A DNA stretch of 35,755 nucleotides from Oscillospiraceae bacterium (lineage in GTDB: Bacteria > Bacillota > Clostridia > Oscillospirales > Oscillospiraceae), in NCBI GenBank assembly GCA_029257695.1, contig JARIAU010000046.1, forward strand, positions 1 to 35,755, given 5' to 3'. A model generated the notes under the pieces. It had not been told where the DNA came from, did not search any database, and saw nothing but the letters and a program-made list of their open reading frames with translations. Of this stretch, positions 7,931-15,882 are shown one piece after another (position 1 is the first letter of the stretch; each line of letters begins with the position of its first letter). Position numbers and translations under genes: made by a program.

Positions 7931-9421
7931 TCAGTGTCTGCGGCCGTACAGCCAAGTCAAGCGGGACAGGCGGCTGGCAACCTCGGAATTAAAGGCCTCC
8001 TTCCGCACACGCCAGCTCCAGTTGTGGGGGCCGACTGTGCCGGGGGTGTTCATTCTGGCATCCCCACCCAGTCCAAGCACATCTTGGAACGGGGCAATGG
8101 CGAGGGAGGAAACGCTGCTCCATGCGCCGGCCATCATGCCCCAGCTGTATCCCACATCTTCGCTGAGACGGAGATATTCCTTGGCATACTGTCGCTGCTC
8201 CCACGATGCCTTGGTGGCATACCATTCCATAAAGGTGGGAGTATCGTGTGTTCCGGTGTACATCACAGAGTTGGGTACACAGTGGTGGGGAAGGAAGGAA
8301 GAATTGCCGTTCAAGTCATGGAAAGCATCGACCAGGACACGCATACCGGGCAGTTCGGAATCCCGGATGAACTGATAGGCCGAAGCGGTCAGATCGCCCA
8401 GATCTTCGGCAATGAAAACGGCTTCGGGTACCTGTGTCCGAATGGCATCCATCAGTTTCATGCCGGGACCGGCATGCCAGCGGCCTTCTTTGGCCGATTC
8501 CGCTTCTGCCGGGATCTCCCAGTAGGAGTCAAAGCCTCGGAAGTGGTCAATACGGATCACATCATAAAAGGACATGGATTGCTGAATGCGATTGCACCAC
8601 CAAGCGTAGCCGTTCTTCTCGTGTTCCGGCCAATGATACAGGGGATTTCCCCAGAATTGCCCCTCGTCAGTGAAGAGATCCGGAGGCACTCCGGCCACCA
8701 GCTTGGCTCGGCAGTCCTGGCCAACCTGAAACAGCTCCGGATGAACCCACACATCCACGGAATCCGGAGATACATAGAACGGAATGTCGCCGATGATTTG
8801 AATGCCGTTCTGGTTTGCATATGCTTTCAGCGTGTGCCATTGCTGGAAGAAAGTGTACTGTAAGAAGGCATGGAAGCGGATTTCCTGCTTAAATTTCTTA
8901 CGATAACGGGTTAACGCACTCTTGCTGCGATGTACCAGACCGGGGTCCGGCCATTCGTAGAAGGGCAGATCAAAGTGTGTATGGCAGGCCATAAACAGCG
9001 CATAATCCGGCAGCCAGCGTTTCTGCTGCTCTAAAAAAGCATCTACCTGGCTCAGCTGCGGTTCCTTCAGACGGGAAAACGCTTTGCGGAGTAAGGGGAT
9101 ACGGGTTTCCTGCAAAAAGTCAAAATCAATGCGGTCTGGATCATCCCAGCGTGCGGAGGAAAGCTCCTCTTGTGTCAGTAAACCAGCATCAAACAGCAGC
9201 TCTAAGTCAATCAGCCAGGGATTTCCGGCGGCAGAGGAAGTGGACATATAGGGAGAGTTGCCTTTTCCGGTCACAACGAGCGGAAGCATCTGCCAGTACC
9301 GCTGGCCGGATTGCTGAAGAAAATCAATAAAACCTCTGGCGTAGCGCCCCATGGTGCCAATGCCATAGGGGCCGGGCAGGCTGGTCAAGTGAAGTAAAAT
9401 ACCACTGGAACGAGGAAACAT
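7931..9421 (-). CDS. malQ: 4-alpha-glucanotransferase (amylomaltase)
   Basis: The 496-residue enzyme is a GH77 family member of normal length. It transfers maltodextrin segments between alpha-1,4-glucans and releases glucose. Visible signatures are the N-terminal RSSGILLHLTSLPGPYGIG, the nucleophile D292 in IRIDHFRGFD, acid/base E339 in FIAEDLG, and D393 in TGTHDTPT. The start ATG has AAAGG about 11 bases upstream and a consensus promoter. It is a monocistronic unit ending at the shared terminator. Functionally it complements the glycogen genes further along by recycling short maltodextrins left by phosphorylase. Confidence 0.97.
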   Translation of the reverse strand: MFPRSSGILLHLTSLPGPYGIGTMGRYARGFIDFLQQSGQRYWQMLPLVVTGKGNSPYMSTSSAAGNPWLIDLELLFDAGLLTQEELSSARWDDPDRIDFDFLQETRIPLLRKAFSRLKEPQLSQVDAFLEQQKRWLPDYALFMACHTHFDLPFYEWPDPGLVHRSKSALTRYRKKFKQEIRFHAFLQYTFFQQWHTLKAYANQNGIQIIGDIPFYVSPDSVDVWVHPELFQVGQDCRAKLVAGVPPDLFTDEGQFWGNPLYHWPEHEKNGYAWWCNRIQQSMSFYDVIRIDHFRGFDSYWEIPAEAESAKEGRWHAGPGMKLMDAIRTQVPEAVFIAEDLGDLTASAYQFIRDSELPGMRVLVDAFHDLNGNSSFLPHHCVPNSVMYTGTHDTPTFMEWYATKASWEQRQYAKEYLRLSEDVGYSWGMMAGAWSSVSSLAIAPFQDVLGLGGDARMNTPGTVGPHNWSWRVRKEAFNSEVASRLSRLTWLYGRRH

Positions 9422-9457
9422 AGGAACAACATCCTTTCTCTCTTACACATTGTCTCC

Positions 9458-9486
9458 ATTATAAAAATGATTTTCGGATCTGTCAA
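9458..9486 (-). promoter_or_regulatory. Consensus promoter of malQ
   Basis: On the minus strand TTGACA (9481-9486) and TATAAT (9458-9463) are separated by exactly 17 bases, a perfect SigA consensus. The start would lie near 9451, about 30 bases before the malQ ATG. It is divergent from the aro promoter at 9532-9559. No CcpA-like operator was recognised. Confidence 0.9.
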
Positions 9487-9531
9487 TTTGTTTTCCCCGC
9501 AGGGAGAAAACGGATCGAATGAAAAAAAGGG

Positions 9532-9559
9532 TTGCATTTTAACGCAAGCTTGTTATAAT
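9532..9559 (+). promoter_or_regulatory. Promoter of the aromatic biosynthesis operon
   Basis: TTGCAT at 9532-9537 and TATAAT at 9554-9559 are 16 bases apart, and TGT before the -10 makes it extended. The start near 9566 gives a leader of about 218 nt before aroF. The leader contains a short aromatic-rich reading frame and an intrinsic terminator. Confidence 0.88.
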
Positions 9560-9589
9560 TAAACTATCACATTAAAGCGAGGAAGTAAT

Positions 9590-9679
9590 ATGTCCCGTTT
9601 TGTTCATTTCAATTCTATTTATCCTGCATATCTGGGCTGGACTCGATTTATGGGTACCGGCTTTGTTTTCATGCGATAA
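9590..9679 (+). CDS. Aromatic-rich leader peptide of the aro operon
   Basis: A 29-codon frame with ATG at 9590, preceded by GAGGAAG at 9579-9585, ends with TAA at 9677-9679. Eight of 29 residues are aromatic: F4, F7, Y11, Y14, W17, F20, F25 and F27, so all three products of the pathway are represented. It lies between the operon promoter and an intrinsic terminator just before aroF. This is the arrangement of a ribosome-mediated attenuator such as trpL or pheL: scarcity of charged aromatic tRNA would stall the ribosome and change downstream RNA folding. Translation and function are inferred, but the composition, ribosome site and placement together are strong. Confidence 0.8.
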   Translation: MSRFVHFNSIYPAYLGWTRFMGTGFVFMR

Positions 9680-9739
9680 TCTAAGACGAAATGAATGAGA
9701 TACCCCAAGAAGGGGAATCGTATTGTACAGGCTCATTGA
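9603..9739 (+). promoter_or_regulatory. Alternative RNA pairings of the aro attenuator
   Basis: TTCATTTC at 9603-9610, inside leader codons 5-7, is perfectly complementary to GAAATGAA at 9688-9695 just after the leader stop (1:2 pairing). AATGAG at 9694-9699 is complementary to CTCATT at 9732-9737, which is part of the 5' arm of the terminator (2:3 pairing). A small hairpin, GAT-A-CCCC with GGGG-A-ATC (9699-9719), lies between and could stack inside the antiterminator. A ribosome stalled on the early aromatic codons would block 1:2 and permit 2:3. The 2:3 helix is short, so this folding is a proposal. Confidence 0.55.
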
Positions 9740-9760
9740 TTTTGTCAATGGGCCTTTTTT
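9729..9760 (+). terminator. Attenuator terminator before aroF
   Basis: An 11-bp stem with one G-T pair, 9729-9739 with 9745-9755, and a TTTTG loop is followed directly by TTTTT. It sits 24 bases before the aroF start and downstream of the leader peptide, so it would stop transcription before the structural genes. Confidence 0.9.
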
Positions 9761-9783
9761 GTATCCAGAGAAGGAGGATCGGT

Positions 9784-10803
9784 ATGGTTGTTATTCTGAA
9801 ACCTGGAACCAAACCTGAGGTGATTCAAACATTTGTTTGCAAATTTGAACAAATGGGATTGGAAGTGGGTGTGACCAAAGGTGTAGGCTGCTGCGTGTTG
9901 GGTCTGATTGGTGACACAAGTCATGTCAACGAAACGGAAATCATGCTCAATGAGCATGTGGATCGAGTCATGCGTGTGCAGGAACCGTATAAAAAAGTGA
10001 ATCGCAAATTCCACCCGGAAGATTCTGTGGTAAATGTCGGCGGCATCCGTGTGGGCGGTGGACATTTTGCGGTGATGGCAGGGCCTTGTTCTGTGGAAAG
10101 CCGAGAGCAGATCACCTCCATTGCTAAAGAGGTGCAGAGCTGCGGAGCAGCTCTGCTGCGGGGAGGTGCGTTCAAGCCTCGCACATCGCCCTATTCCTTC
10201 CAAGGGATGGGGGTCGAAGGCTTGGAGCTGTTGATGGAGGCCAAAGAAGCCGCCGGTATGCCCATTGTCACGGAGCTGATGAGTCCCTATTATTGTGAAT
10301 TGTTTGAAGAAACGGTGGATTTGGTCCAAATAGGCGCTCGGAATATGCAGAATTTTGAGCTGTTGAAAGAAGTGGGCAAGATGTCCAAACCAGTCCTTTT
10401 GAAGCGTGGTTTGGCCAATACCTACGAAGAGTGGATCATGTCGGCAGAATATATTATGGCCGGAGGCAATGAAAATGTGATTCTCTGTGAGAGAGGCATC
10501 CGCACCTTTGAAACCGGAACTCGGAATACACTGGATGTTGCGGCCATTCCTGCCATCAAACGAATGAGTCATTTGCCCATTGTGGTGGATCCCAGCCATT
10601 CCGGCGGCTATGCGTGGTTGGTAGAACCGTTGGCCATGGCAGCTGTGGCGGCTGGAGCGGATGGCTTGATTATTGAAGTGCATAATGATCCGAAGCACGC
10701 CAAATGCGACGGACAACAATGCATCACCCCCAGTCAGTTCGGTGGGTTGATGCAGAAAATCACGGCATTGACCCAAATTACAGGGAAAACCATCGAGACA
10801 TAA
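9784..10803 (+). CDS. aroF: 3-deoxy-7-phosphoheptulonate synthase (DAHP synthase)
   Basis: The 339-residue enzyme condenses phosphoenolpyruvate and erythrose 4-phosphate, the entry step of the shikimate pathway. Residues 1-70 form the ferredoxin-like domain that, in the Thermotoga-type type I-beta enzymes, mediates feedback inhibition by aromatic amino acids. The barrel follows with AGPCSVES (99-106), KPRTSPYSFQG (131-141), QIGARNMQNFELL and VVDPSHSGG. Start ATG 9784 is fixed by AAGGAGG at 9771-9777; an upstream in-frame ATG at 9691 would read through the attenuator terminator and is rejected. First structural gene of the operon, 13 bases before aroB. Confidence 0.96.
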   Translation: MVVILKPGTKPEVIQTFVCKFEQMGLEVGVTKGVGCCVLGLIGDTSHVNETEIMLNEHVDRVMRVQEPYKKVNRKFHPEDSVVNVGGIRVGGGHFAVMAGPCSVESREQITSIAKEVQSCGAALLRGGAFKPRTSPYSFQGMGVEGLELLMEAKEAAGMPIVTELMSPYYCELFEETVDLVQIGARNMQNFELLKEVGKMSKPVLLKRGLANTYEEWIMSAEYIMAGGNENVILCERGIRTFETGTRNTLDVAAIPAIKRMSHLPIVVDPSHSGGYAWLVEPLAMAAVAAGADGLIIEVHNDPKHAKCDGQQCITPSQFGGLMQKITALTQITGKTIET

Positions 10804-10816
10804 ATGAGGTGAGCGC

Positions 10817-11896
10817 GTGGGGAAGCTGAATGTACCACTGCCCGGGAGAGCCTATGAGATTCAAATTGAGCATGGGATTTTGAAACAGGCGGGAGATTTG
10901 TGCCGCAAGGTTCTGCCCAAGGCCCGAAAGCTGGCCTTGGTCACGGATCATCATGTGGAACCGTTATACGGAAATATGGTGCGGCAGAGTCTGAAAAAAG
11001 CCGGATTTTCCGTACATACAACGATCATTCCGGCGGGTGAGGCATCCAAATCAATGACACAGCTGGAGCATCTGTATGAGGAGTTTATGGCGTTTGAACT
11101 GACCCGAACCGATGCAGTGGTAGCCTTGGGCGGAGGTGTTGTCGGGGATTTGGCCGGATTTGCAGCGGCCACCATCCTGCGAGGGGTAGATTTGATTCAG
11201 ATTCCTACTACCTTGCTGGCACAGGTAGACTCTTCGGTGGGAGGCAAGGTAGCGGTGGATCTGCCGGCCGGAAAAAATTTGGTCGGAGCCTTCTGGCAGC
11301 CCAAACTGGTGCTGATGGATCCTGCGTGCCTCAACACATTGTCGGATGCTGTGTTCTATGATGGGATGGCAGAGGTTCTCAAATACGGCTGTATCAAGGA
11401 TTCAGATTTTTTCCGGCTGCTGATGGATTGTGGCGGAAGGCAGGGCGTGATGAAGCGGATTGAGGAAGTGCTGTACACTTGCTGTTCCATGAAAGCCGAA
11501 GTGGTGCGAATGGATGAACGAGATACCGGTCTTCGGATGTTGTTGAATTTCGGCCATACACTGGGGCATGCCTATGAGCAAGCCTATCATTACGAAACCT
11601 ACACCCACGGGCAGGCAGTAGCTGCCGGTATGGTGGCGGCGGCAGAGCTGGGCGAACGACTGAGTATCACACCGGCGGGCACATCCGAACGGATTCGGGC
11701 AGCAGTCCGGTGCTACGAACTGCCGGAGCGGATCGATTGTCCCATGGAGGCCTATCAAAATACCATTGGCTTGGACAAGAAGGGCGCCGGGCTGGAAATC
11801 AACATGATTTTGTTGGAGCAGCTGGGCCGGGCAAAGATTGTCAAATTAGAAAAGCAGCGCCTATTTGCGCTGCTGGGAGAAATCTATGGATCTTAA
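10817..11896 (+). CDS. aroB: 3-dehydroquinate synthase
   Basis: The 359-residue enzyme converts DAHP to 3-dehydroquinate, using NAD and a divalent metal. The NAD-binding GGGVVGD at 105-111, the following DLAGFAAATILRG, TTLLAQVDSSVGGK (131-144) and the metal-site histidines in NFGHTLGHAYE are all present. The start is GTG at 10817 with TGAGGTGAG upstream. The end overlaps the aroA start by 11 bases. Length is normal, with no sign of fusion to a neighbouring step. Confidence 0.96.
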   Translation: MGKLNVPLPGRAYEIQIEHGILKQAGDLCRKVLPKARKLALVTDHHVEPLYGNMVRQSLKKAGFSVHTTIIPAGEASKSMTQLEHLYEEFMAFELTRTDAVVALGGGVVGDLAGFAAATILRGVDLIQIPTTLLAQVDSSVGGKVAVDLPAGKNLVGAFWQPKLVLMDPACLNTLSDAVFYDGMAEVLKYGCIKDSDFFRLLMDCGGRQGVMKRIEEVLYTCCSMKAEVVRMDERDTGLRMLLNFGHTLGHAYEQAYHYETYTHGQAVAAGMVAAAELGERLSITPAGTSERIRAAVRCYELPERIDCPMEAYQNTIGLDKKGAGLEINMILLEQLGRAKIVKLEKQRLFALLGEIYGS

Positions 11897-13109
11897 ACTG
11901 TTTCCACACAAGTTGTCCGGCACCATTCAGCCGCCGCCTTCTAAAAGTCAGGCGCATCGACTGCTGATTGGTGCAGCTTTGGCAAAGGGTGAAAGTAAGT
12001 TGGAAGGCATTCAGTGTTCGCAGGATATCATGGCCACCATCCGTTGTATGCGGTCGTTGGGGGCAGATATTCGGGAAGAAGTCGGGATCGTGCGAGGGAT
12101 GGAGTATGGTTCTTTCGCTCAATCCGATTCGGTTCCACGCTTGGATTGCGGAGAATCTGGCTCCACACTTCGGTTTCTGATTCCGATTGCATTGGCGGTT
12201 GCCGGAGGTGGTCAATTTACCGGAGCAAAGCGATTGATGGAGCGGCCGCTGGACCCATATAAACGACTGTTTCAGGAAAAAGGGGTGCGTTGGACCCAAT
12301 CCGAGGGGGTCCTCCGGGTGGAAGGTCGGTTGGAACCCGGAAGTTATCGGTTGGAAGGAAATGTATCCTCCCAATTCATTACCGGACTGTTGTTTGCGCT
12401 GCCCTTGTTGCCCGGTGATTCTGAACTTATGTTAACTACTCCTTTGGAGTCTTCCGGTTATGTGGAAATGACCATAGAGGCTTTGCGTTTCTTTGGAATT
12501 GAGGTGGACGAAATCTCGGGCGGCTGGCATATTCCGGGGAAGCAGGTATACCATCCGGCGGTCGGCCGGGTAGAGGCAGATTATTCGCAAGCAGCCTTTT
12601 ACTATGCGGCGGCCCATATGGGGAATGCGGTTTGCGTGGCGGGAATGAATCCAGTGTCCCGGCAAGGAGATCGAGTCATTTTGCAGCAGATGGAGCAGCT
12701 GATGCAACCGGGAACCGTGACCATTGATGTGCGGGAATGTCCGGATCTGGTGCCGCCACTGGCTGTTGTGTCCGCTTTGCGTGCGGGAGAGTGCACCCGA
12801 TTGGTTGGTGCTGGGCGCCTTCGTATCAAGGAAAGCGATCGCCTTCACACGGTGGCAGAACAGCTGAACTGCTTGGGTGCCCAAATTACAGAAGAGCAGG
12901 ATCGACTTGTGATTTTCGGTGTGCCCCGCTTTTCGGGAGGTATCGTTTCCGGCTGCAACGACCATCGCATTGCCATGATGTTGGCGATGGCGGCCACCCG
13001 AAGTGAAGGTGAAATTTTGCTCCATGGCGCAGACTGTGTACGGAAATCCTACCCCAATTTCTGGGAGGATTATGTCGCTCTCGGCGGAGCGATTGAAAGG
13101 ATGGGATAA
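11886..13109 (+). CDS. aroA: 3-phosphoshikimate 1-carboxyvinyltransferase (EPSP synthase)
   Basis: The 407-residue enzyme adds an enolpyruvyl group from PEP to shikimate 3-phosphate. PPPSKSQAHR near the N-terminus, LDCGESGSTLRFLIP, the NVSSQFITGLL segment and the RIKESDRL motif are all recognisable. Start ATG 11886 lies inside the aroB 3' end and has GGGAGA at 11875-11880 at good spacing; an in-frame ATG at 11865 deeper in aroB is rejected because homologues begin at MDLKLFP-like sequence. It ends 2 bases before aroC. It follows its pathway predecessor steps in the same transcript. Confidence 0.96.
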   Translation: MDLKLFPHKLSGTIQPPPSKSQAHRLLIGAALAKGESKLEGIQCSQDIMATIRCMRSLGADIREEVGIVRGMEYGSFAQSDSVPRLDCGESGSTLRFLIPIALAVAGGGQFTGAKRLMERPLDPYKRLFQEKGVRWTQSEGVLRVEGRLEPGSYRLEGNVSSQFITGLLFALPLLPGDSELMLTTPLESSGYVEMTIEALRFFGIEVDEISGGWHIPGKQVYHPAVGRVEADYSQAAFYYAAAHMGNAVCVAGMNPVSRQGDRVILQQMEQLMQPGTVTIDVRECPDLVPPLAVVSALRAGECTRLVGAGRLRIKESDRLHTVAEQLNCLGAQITEEQDRLVIFGVPRFSGGIVSGCNDHRIAMMLAMAATRSEGEILLHGADCVRKSYPNFWEDYVALGGAIERMG

Positions 13110-13111
13110 GG

Positions 13112-14179
13112 ATGCGACACATGATTTTTGGAGAATCCCATGGCCCTGCCATTGGCGTGGTTCTGGAGGGACTGCCCTCTGGAGTGGCACTGGATTTGGA
13201 GCAAATTGCATTTGAAATGAACCGGCGTGCGCCTGGGAAAAATGCCATGTCTACTGCCCGGCGAGAGTCGGATTGCCCACAGATACTGTCCGGACTGTAC
13301 AAGGGAAAAACAACGGGAACCCCGCTGTGTGCAGTGATTGCCAATGAAAATGCCCACTCGGGAGATTATAAGGCTCTGAAGGACCTGCCTCGGCCCGGTC
13401 ATGCGGATTATTCCGGCCGGATGCGGTATCAGGGCTGTAATGATCCGAGAGGCGGCGGCCATTTTTCTGGCCGTCTGACGGCGCCGCTGGTCTTTGCCGG
13501 AGCTGTAGCCAAACAGATTTTGGCACGACATCAGATTTCTGTGGGTGCTCATATTCTTCGGTTGGGTGAGGGCCAGGATGTGTCGTTTGTGACCCGAACA
13601 GAGGAGCTGACTCCGGCGTTGTTTGCTGCACTGGCATCCATGCCGGTGCCGTCAACCCAGGAAACGGAGCTTATGGAGCAAAGTATTCTTGCTGCGAAAG
13701 CGCAAGGGGACAGCATTGGCGGGGTGATTGAGTGTGCCGTTTTGGGGCTTCCGGCGGGGATCGGAAGTCCGGATTTTGGACAGAATGTGGAAGGCGTGTT
13801 TGCGAGTCATATGTTTGCCATTCCTGCGGTAAAGGGAATTTCATTTGGAGCAGGAGAGGTGTGTGCCAATATGATGGGCAGTGCCTACAACGATCCGTTT
13901 GTGTTCGAGCATGGAACAATCAAGACCAAAACAAATTGGAACGGCGGGGTCAATGGGGGGATTACCAATGGGATGCCGGTGGTGTTCTCTGTGACGATGC
14001 GCCCGACTCCATCCATTGCCAAAACGCAGCAGACGGTAGATTTACAGACCGGATTGGAAACCAGCCTTGAGATTCGAGGCCGTCATGACCCGTGCGTGGT
14101 CCAGAGAGCTGTTCCGGTAGTTGAGGCGGCCGCTGCATTAGCGGTGTGCCAGTTGCTGGAAGGAGTGATCCGGTTGTGA
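13112..14179 (+). CDS. aroC: Chorismate synthase
   Basis: The 355-residue FMN-dependent lyase converts EPSP to chorismate. FGESHGPAIGVVLEG (residues 6-20), RRESDCPQILSG, RPGHADYSGRMRY and DPRGGGHFSGR are the family signatures. The protein begins MRHMIFGESHG, lacking the longer N-terminus of the E. coli form; the short form is usual in bacilli, and an in-frame stop at 13094 excludes an upstream start. Its stop overlaps the pheA GTG start, indicating coupling. Confidence 0.96.
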   Translation: MRHMIFGESHGPAIGVVLEGLPSGVALDLEQIAFEMNRRAPGKNAMSTARRESDCPQILSGLYKGKTTGTPLCAVIANENAHSGDYKALKDLPRPGHADYSGRMRYQGCNDPRGGGHFSGRLTAPLVFAGAVAKQILARHQISVGAHILRLGEGQDVSFVTRTEELTPALFAALASMPVPSTQETELMEQSILAAKAQGDSIGGVIECAVLGLPAGIGSPDFGQNVEGVFASHMFAIPAVKGISFGAGEVCANMMGSAYNDPFVFEHGTIKTKTNWNGGVNGGITNGMPVVFSVTMRPTPSIAKTQQTVDLQTGLETSLEIRGRHDPCVVQRAVPVVEAAAALAVCQLLEGVIRL

Positions 14180-15339
14180 GTGAATTGCAAGTCCTGCGGG
14201 AAGAAATTGACGCAATTGACCGGCAAATTGTGGCGCTCTTTGAGCAGCGTATGGCCGTTACAGAGCAGGTTGGCCGTTATAAGCAGTCTGTGGGTATGCC
14301 AGTGCTGGATGCTGGACGGGAGCGGGAAGTGCTGCGTAAAAAGGCGGAATGTCTGACAAATTCGGACTTGAAGACAGAAGTTTCGCTGCTCTATCAGTCT
14401 ATTATGGCCATTTCACGACGGCAGCAAAGACAACTGGTGGAAGAGTGTGGTTCAGAGGACGATTTGCGAATTCAAACGGCTCTTGCTGCTGTGCGTGATC
14501 CGGTGGAGCATCCACGGGTCGTCTATCAGGGCGAGCCGGGGGCATACAGTGAAATGGCAGTCCTCCGCTTCTTCGGACCGGATGTGCAGAGCCGTGGACT
14601 GACACAATTTGAGGATGTATTTGATGCCATTAAGCAAGGAAGAGCGGACTATGGTGTGCTGCCCATCGAAAACACCTCCACCGGGGCCATTCGACAGGTC
14701 TACGATCTTCTGTCTACCTATGAATGTTACTTGGTGGGAGAAGTTACGGTGCCAGTGTCACACTGTTTGATGGGATTGCCCGGCAGTCGGCTGGAGGATA
14801 TTCAAAGTGTCTACTCCCACGAACAAGGACTGTTTCAGTGTGAAGGTTTTTTGCGTGAATATCCCAGTTGGAAACGGATTCCCCAGGCGGATACTGCCGG
14901 CAGCGCCCGCATGGTAGCGGACGGCAACGATCAGACGAAGGCCGCTATTTGCAGCAAACGAAGTGCAGAGTTGTATGGATTGCAGCTTTTGGCAGAGGGG
15001 ATCAATGATCGTAAGGAGAACACCACTCGTTTTGTGGTTGTGTCACCCAATATGGAACTGCGAAAGGACCGAACTAAGATTTCGGCATGTTTTTGTGTTC
15101 CACATCAGAGTGGTTCACTCCATGAGGTGTTGACGATTTTTGCAGCCCATGGATGGAACTTGCTGCGATTGGAGTCTCGTCCTATGCCGGGTCAGAAATT
15201 TCAGTATATGTTTTTCGTGGAGTTTACTGGAGATTTATTGGACCCAGAGATGACTTCAACACTGCGGGAGTTGACCCAGTCGACCGAAGGATTCCGGGTA
15301 TTCGGTAATTTTGCCGCTAACTTGGGTGAGCAGGCATGA
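14176..15339 (+). CDS. pheA: Bifunctional chorismate mutase / prephenate dehydratase
   Basis: The 387-residue protein fuses an AroQ-type chorismate mutase (about 1-88, with the helical LREEIDAIDRQIVALFEQR start), a prephenate dehydratase (about 114-290, with VYQGEPGAYSE, LPIENTSTGAIRQVYDLL and the catalytic NTTRFVVVS), and a C-terminal ACT domain (about 300-380, with QSGSLHEVL and ESRPMPG). It makes phenylpyruvate from chorismate; the ACT domain normally gives feedback inhibition by phenylalanine. Start GTG 14176 is supported by AAGGAG at 14160-14165 and the 4-base overlap with aroC. No tyrA is in the window, so the tyrosine branch lies elsewhere. Confidence 0.95.
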   Translation: MSELQVLREEIDAIDRQIVALFEQRMAVTEQVGRYKQSVGMPVLDAGREREVLRKKAECLTNSDLKTEVSLLYQSIMAISRRQQRQLVEECGSEDDLRIQTALAAVRDPVEHPRVVYQGEPGAYSEMAVLRFFGPDVQSRGLTQFEDVFDAIKQGRADYGVLPIENTSTGAIRQVYDLLSTYECYLVGEVTVPVSHCLMGLPGSRLEDIQSVYSHEQGLFQCEGFLREYPSWKRIPQADTAGSARMVADGNDQTKAAICSKRSAELYGLQLLAEGINDRKENTTRFVVVSPNMELRKDRTKISACFCVPHQSGSLHEVLTIFAAHGWNLLRLESRPMPGQKFQYMFFVEFTGDLLDPEMTSTLRELTQSTEGFRVFGNFAANLGEQA

Positions 15340-15830
15340 AACATATTGTGTTGATTGGTATGATGGCTTGCGGAAAATCGACCTGTGCCGCACGATTGGG
15401 ACAAAGACTGAATCGGACTGTTGTGGACACCGATGTCTGCCTTGAGCAAAGAACCGGACGAACCATACCGGAGCTGTTTGCAGAGAAGGGAGAAGCTTAT
15501 TTTCGGACACTGGAACGGCAGGTTGTTCAGGAATTGGCCCGACAGACCGATCTCATCATTGCCACAGGGGGCGGAATACCGCTGCAAGAGGAGAACCGAA
15601 TTGCACTGAAAAAGAGTGGAGTAATAGTTTGGCTCCGGAGAGACCCGGTCGAAAGCTACCGCACTGGCTCAATGGCAGGGCGGCCCTTGGCACAAGAGGG
15701 AGAAAAAGCTTTTGTGGAGCGGTTTCGTCAACGGGAACCCTACTATGCAGAAATGGCCGATTTTGTGGTGGAACAGGGTTCGACACCGGAACAGGCGGTT
15801 GAAGAAATCATACATTTGTTATCACTATAA
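15336..15830 (+). CDS. aroK: Shikimate kinase
   Basis: The 164-residue P-loop kinase phosphorylates shikimate with ATP. Walker A GMMACGKST lies at 8-16, the DTD shikimate-binding residues at 31-33, FRTLE at 56-60, and the ATGGGIPL segment follows. Length is normal. ATG overlaps the pheA stop (ATGA). It is the last gene of the aro operon, out of pathway order relative to aroA and aroC, and is followed by a strong terminator. Confidence 0.96.
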   Translation: MKHIVLIGMMACGKSTCAARLGQRLNRTVVDTDVCLEQRTGRTIPELFAEKGEAYFRTLERQVVQELARQTDLIIATGGGIPLQEENRIALKKSGVIVWLRRDPVESYRTGSMAGRPLAQEGEKAFVERFRQREPYYAEMADFVVEQGSTPEQAVEEIIHLLSL

Positions 15831-15832
15831 GT

Positions 15833-15871
15833 AAAAACGGATTGGTTTCAGGTAGAAACCAATCCGTTTTT
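15833..15871. terminator. Bidirectional terminator between aroK and degV
   Basis: A perfect 17-bp stem, 15833-15849 with 15855-15871, has a 5-base loop. The 3' arm ends in a T run and, on the minus strand, the other arm also gives a T run, so it can terminate both convergent units. Confidence 0.93.
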
Positions 15872-15882
15872 TAGAAGAACGA

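Noticed and set aside
7913-8863. Long open frame on the plus strand opposite malQ
   Set aside because: It is the shadow of the 4-alpha-glucanotransferase gene, begins inside the bidirectional terminator and lacks recognisable motifs.
9566-9783. T-box riboswitch before aroF
   Set aside because: No T-box sequence (AGGGTGGNACCGCG-like) or long stem I is present, and the leader is too short; a translated leader peptide fits better.
13112-13150. Truncated N-terminus of chorismate synthase
   Set aside because: The MRxxxxGESHG start is the normal short form in bacilli, and an in-frame stop at 13094 plus a close ribosome site support the start.
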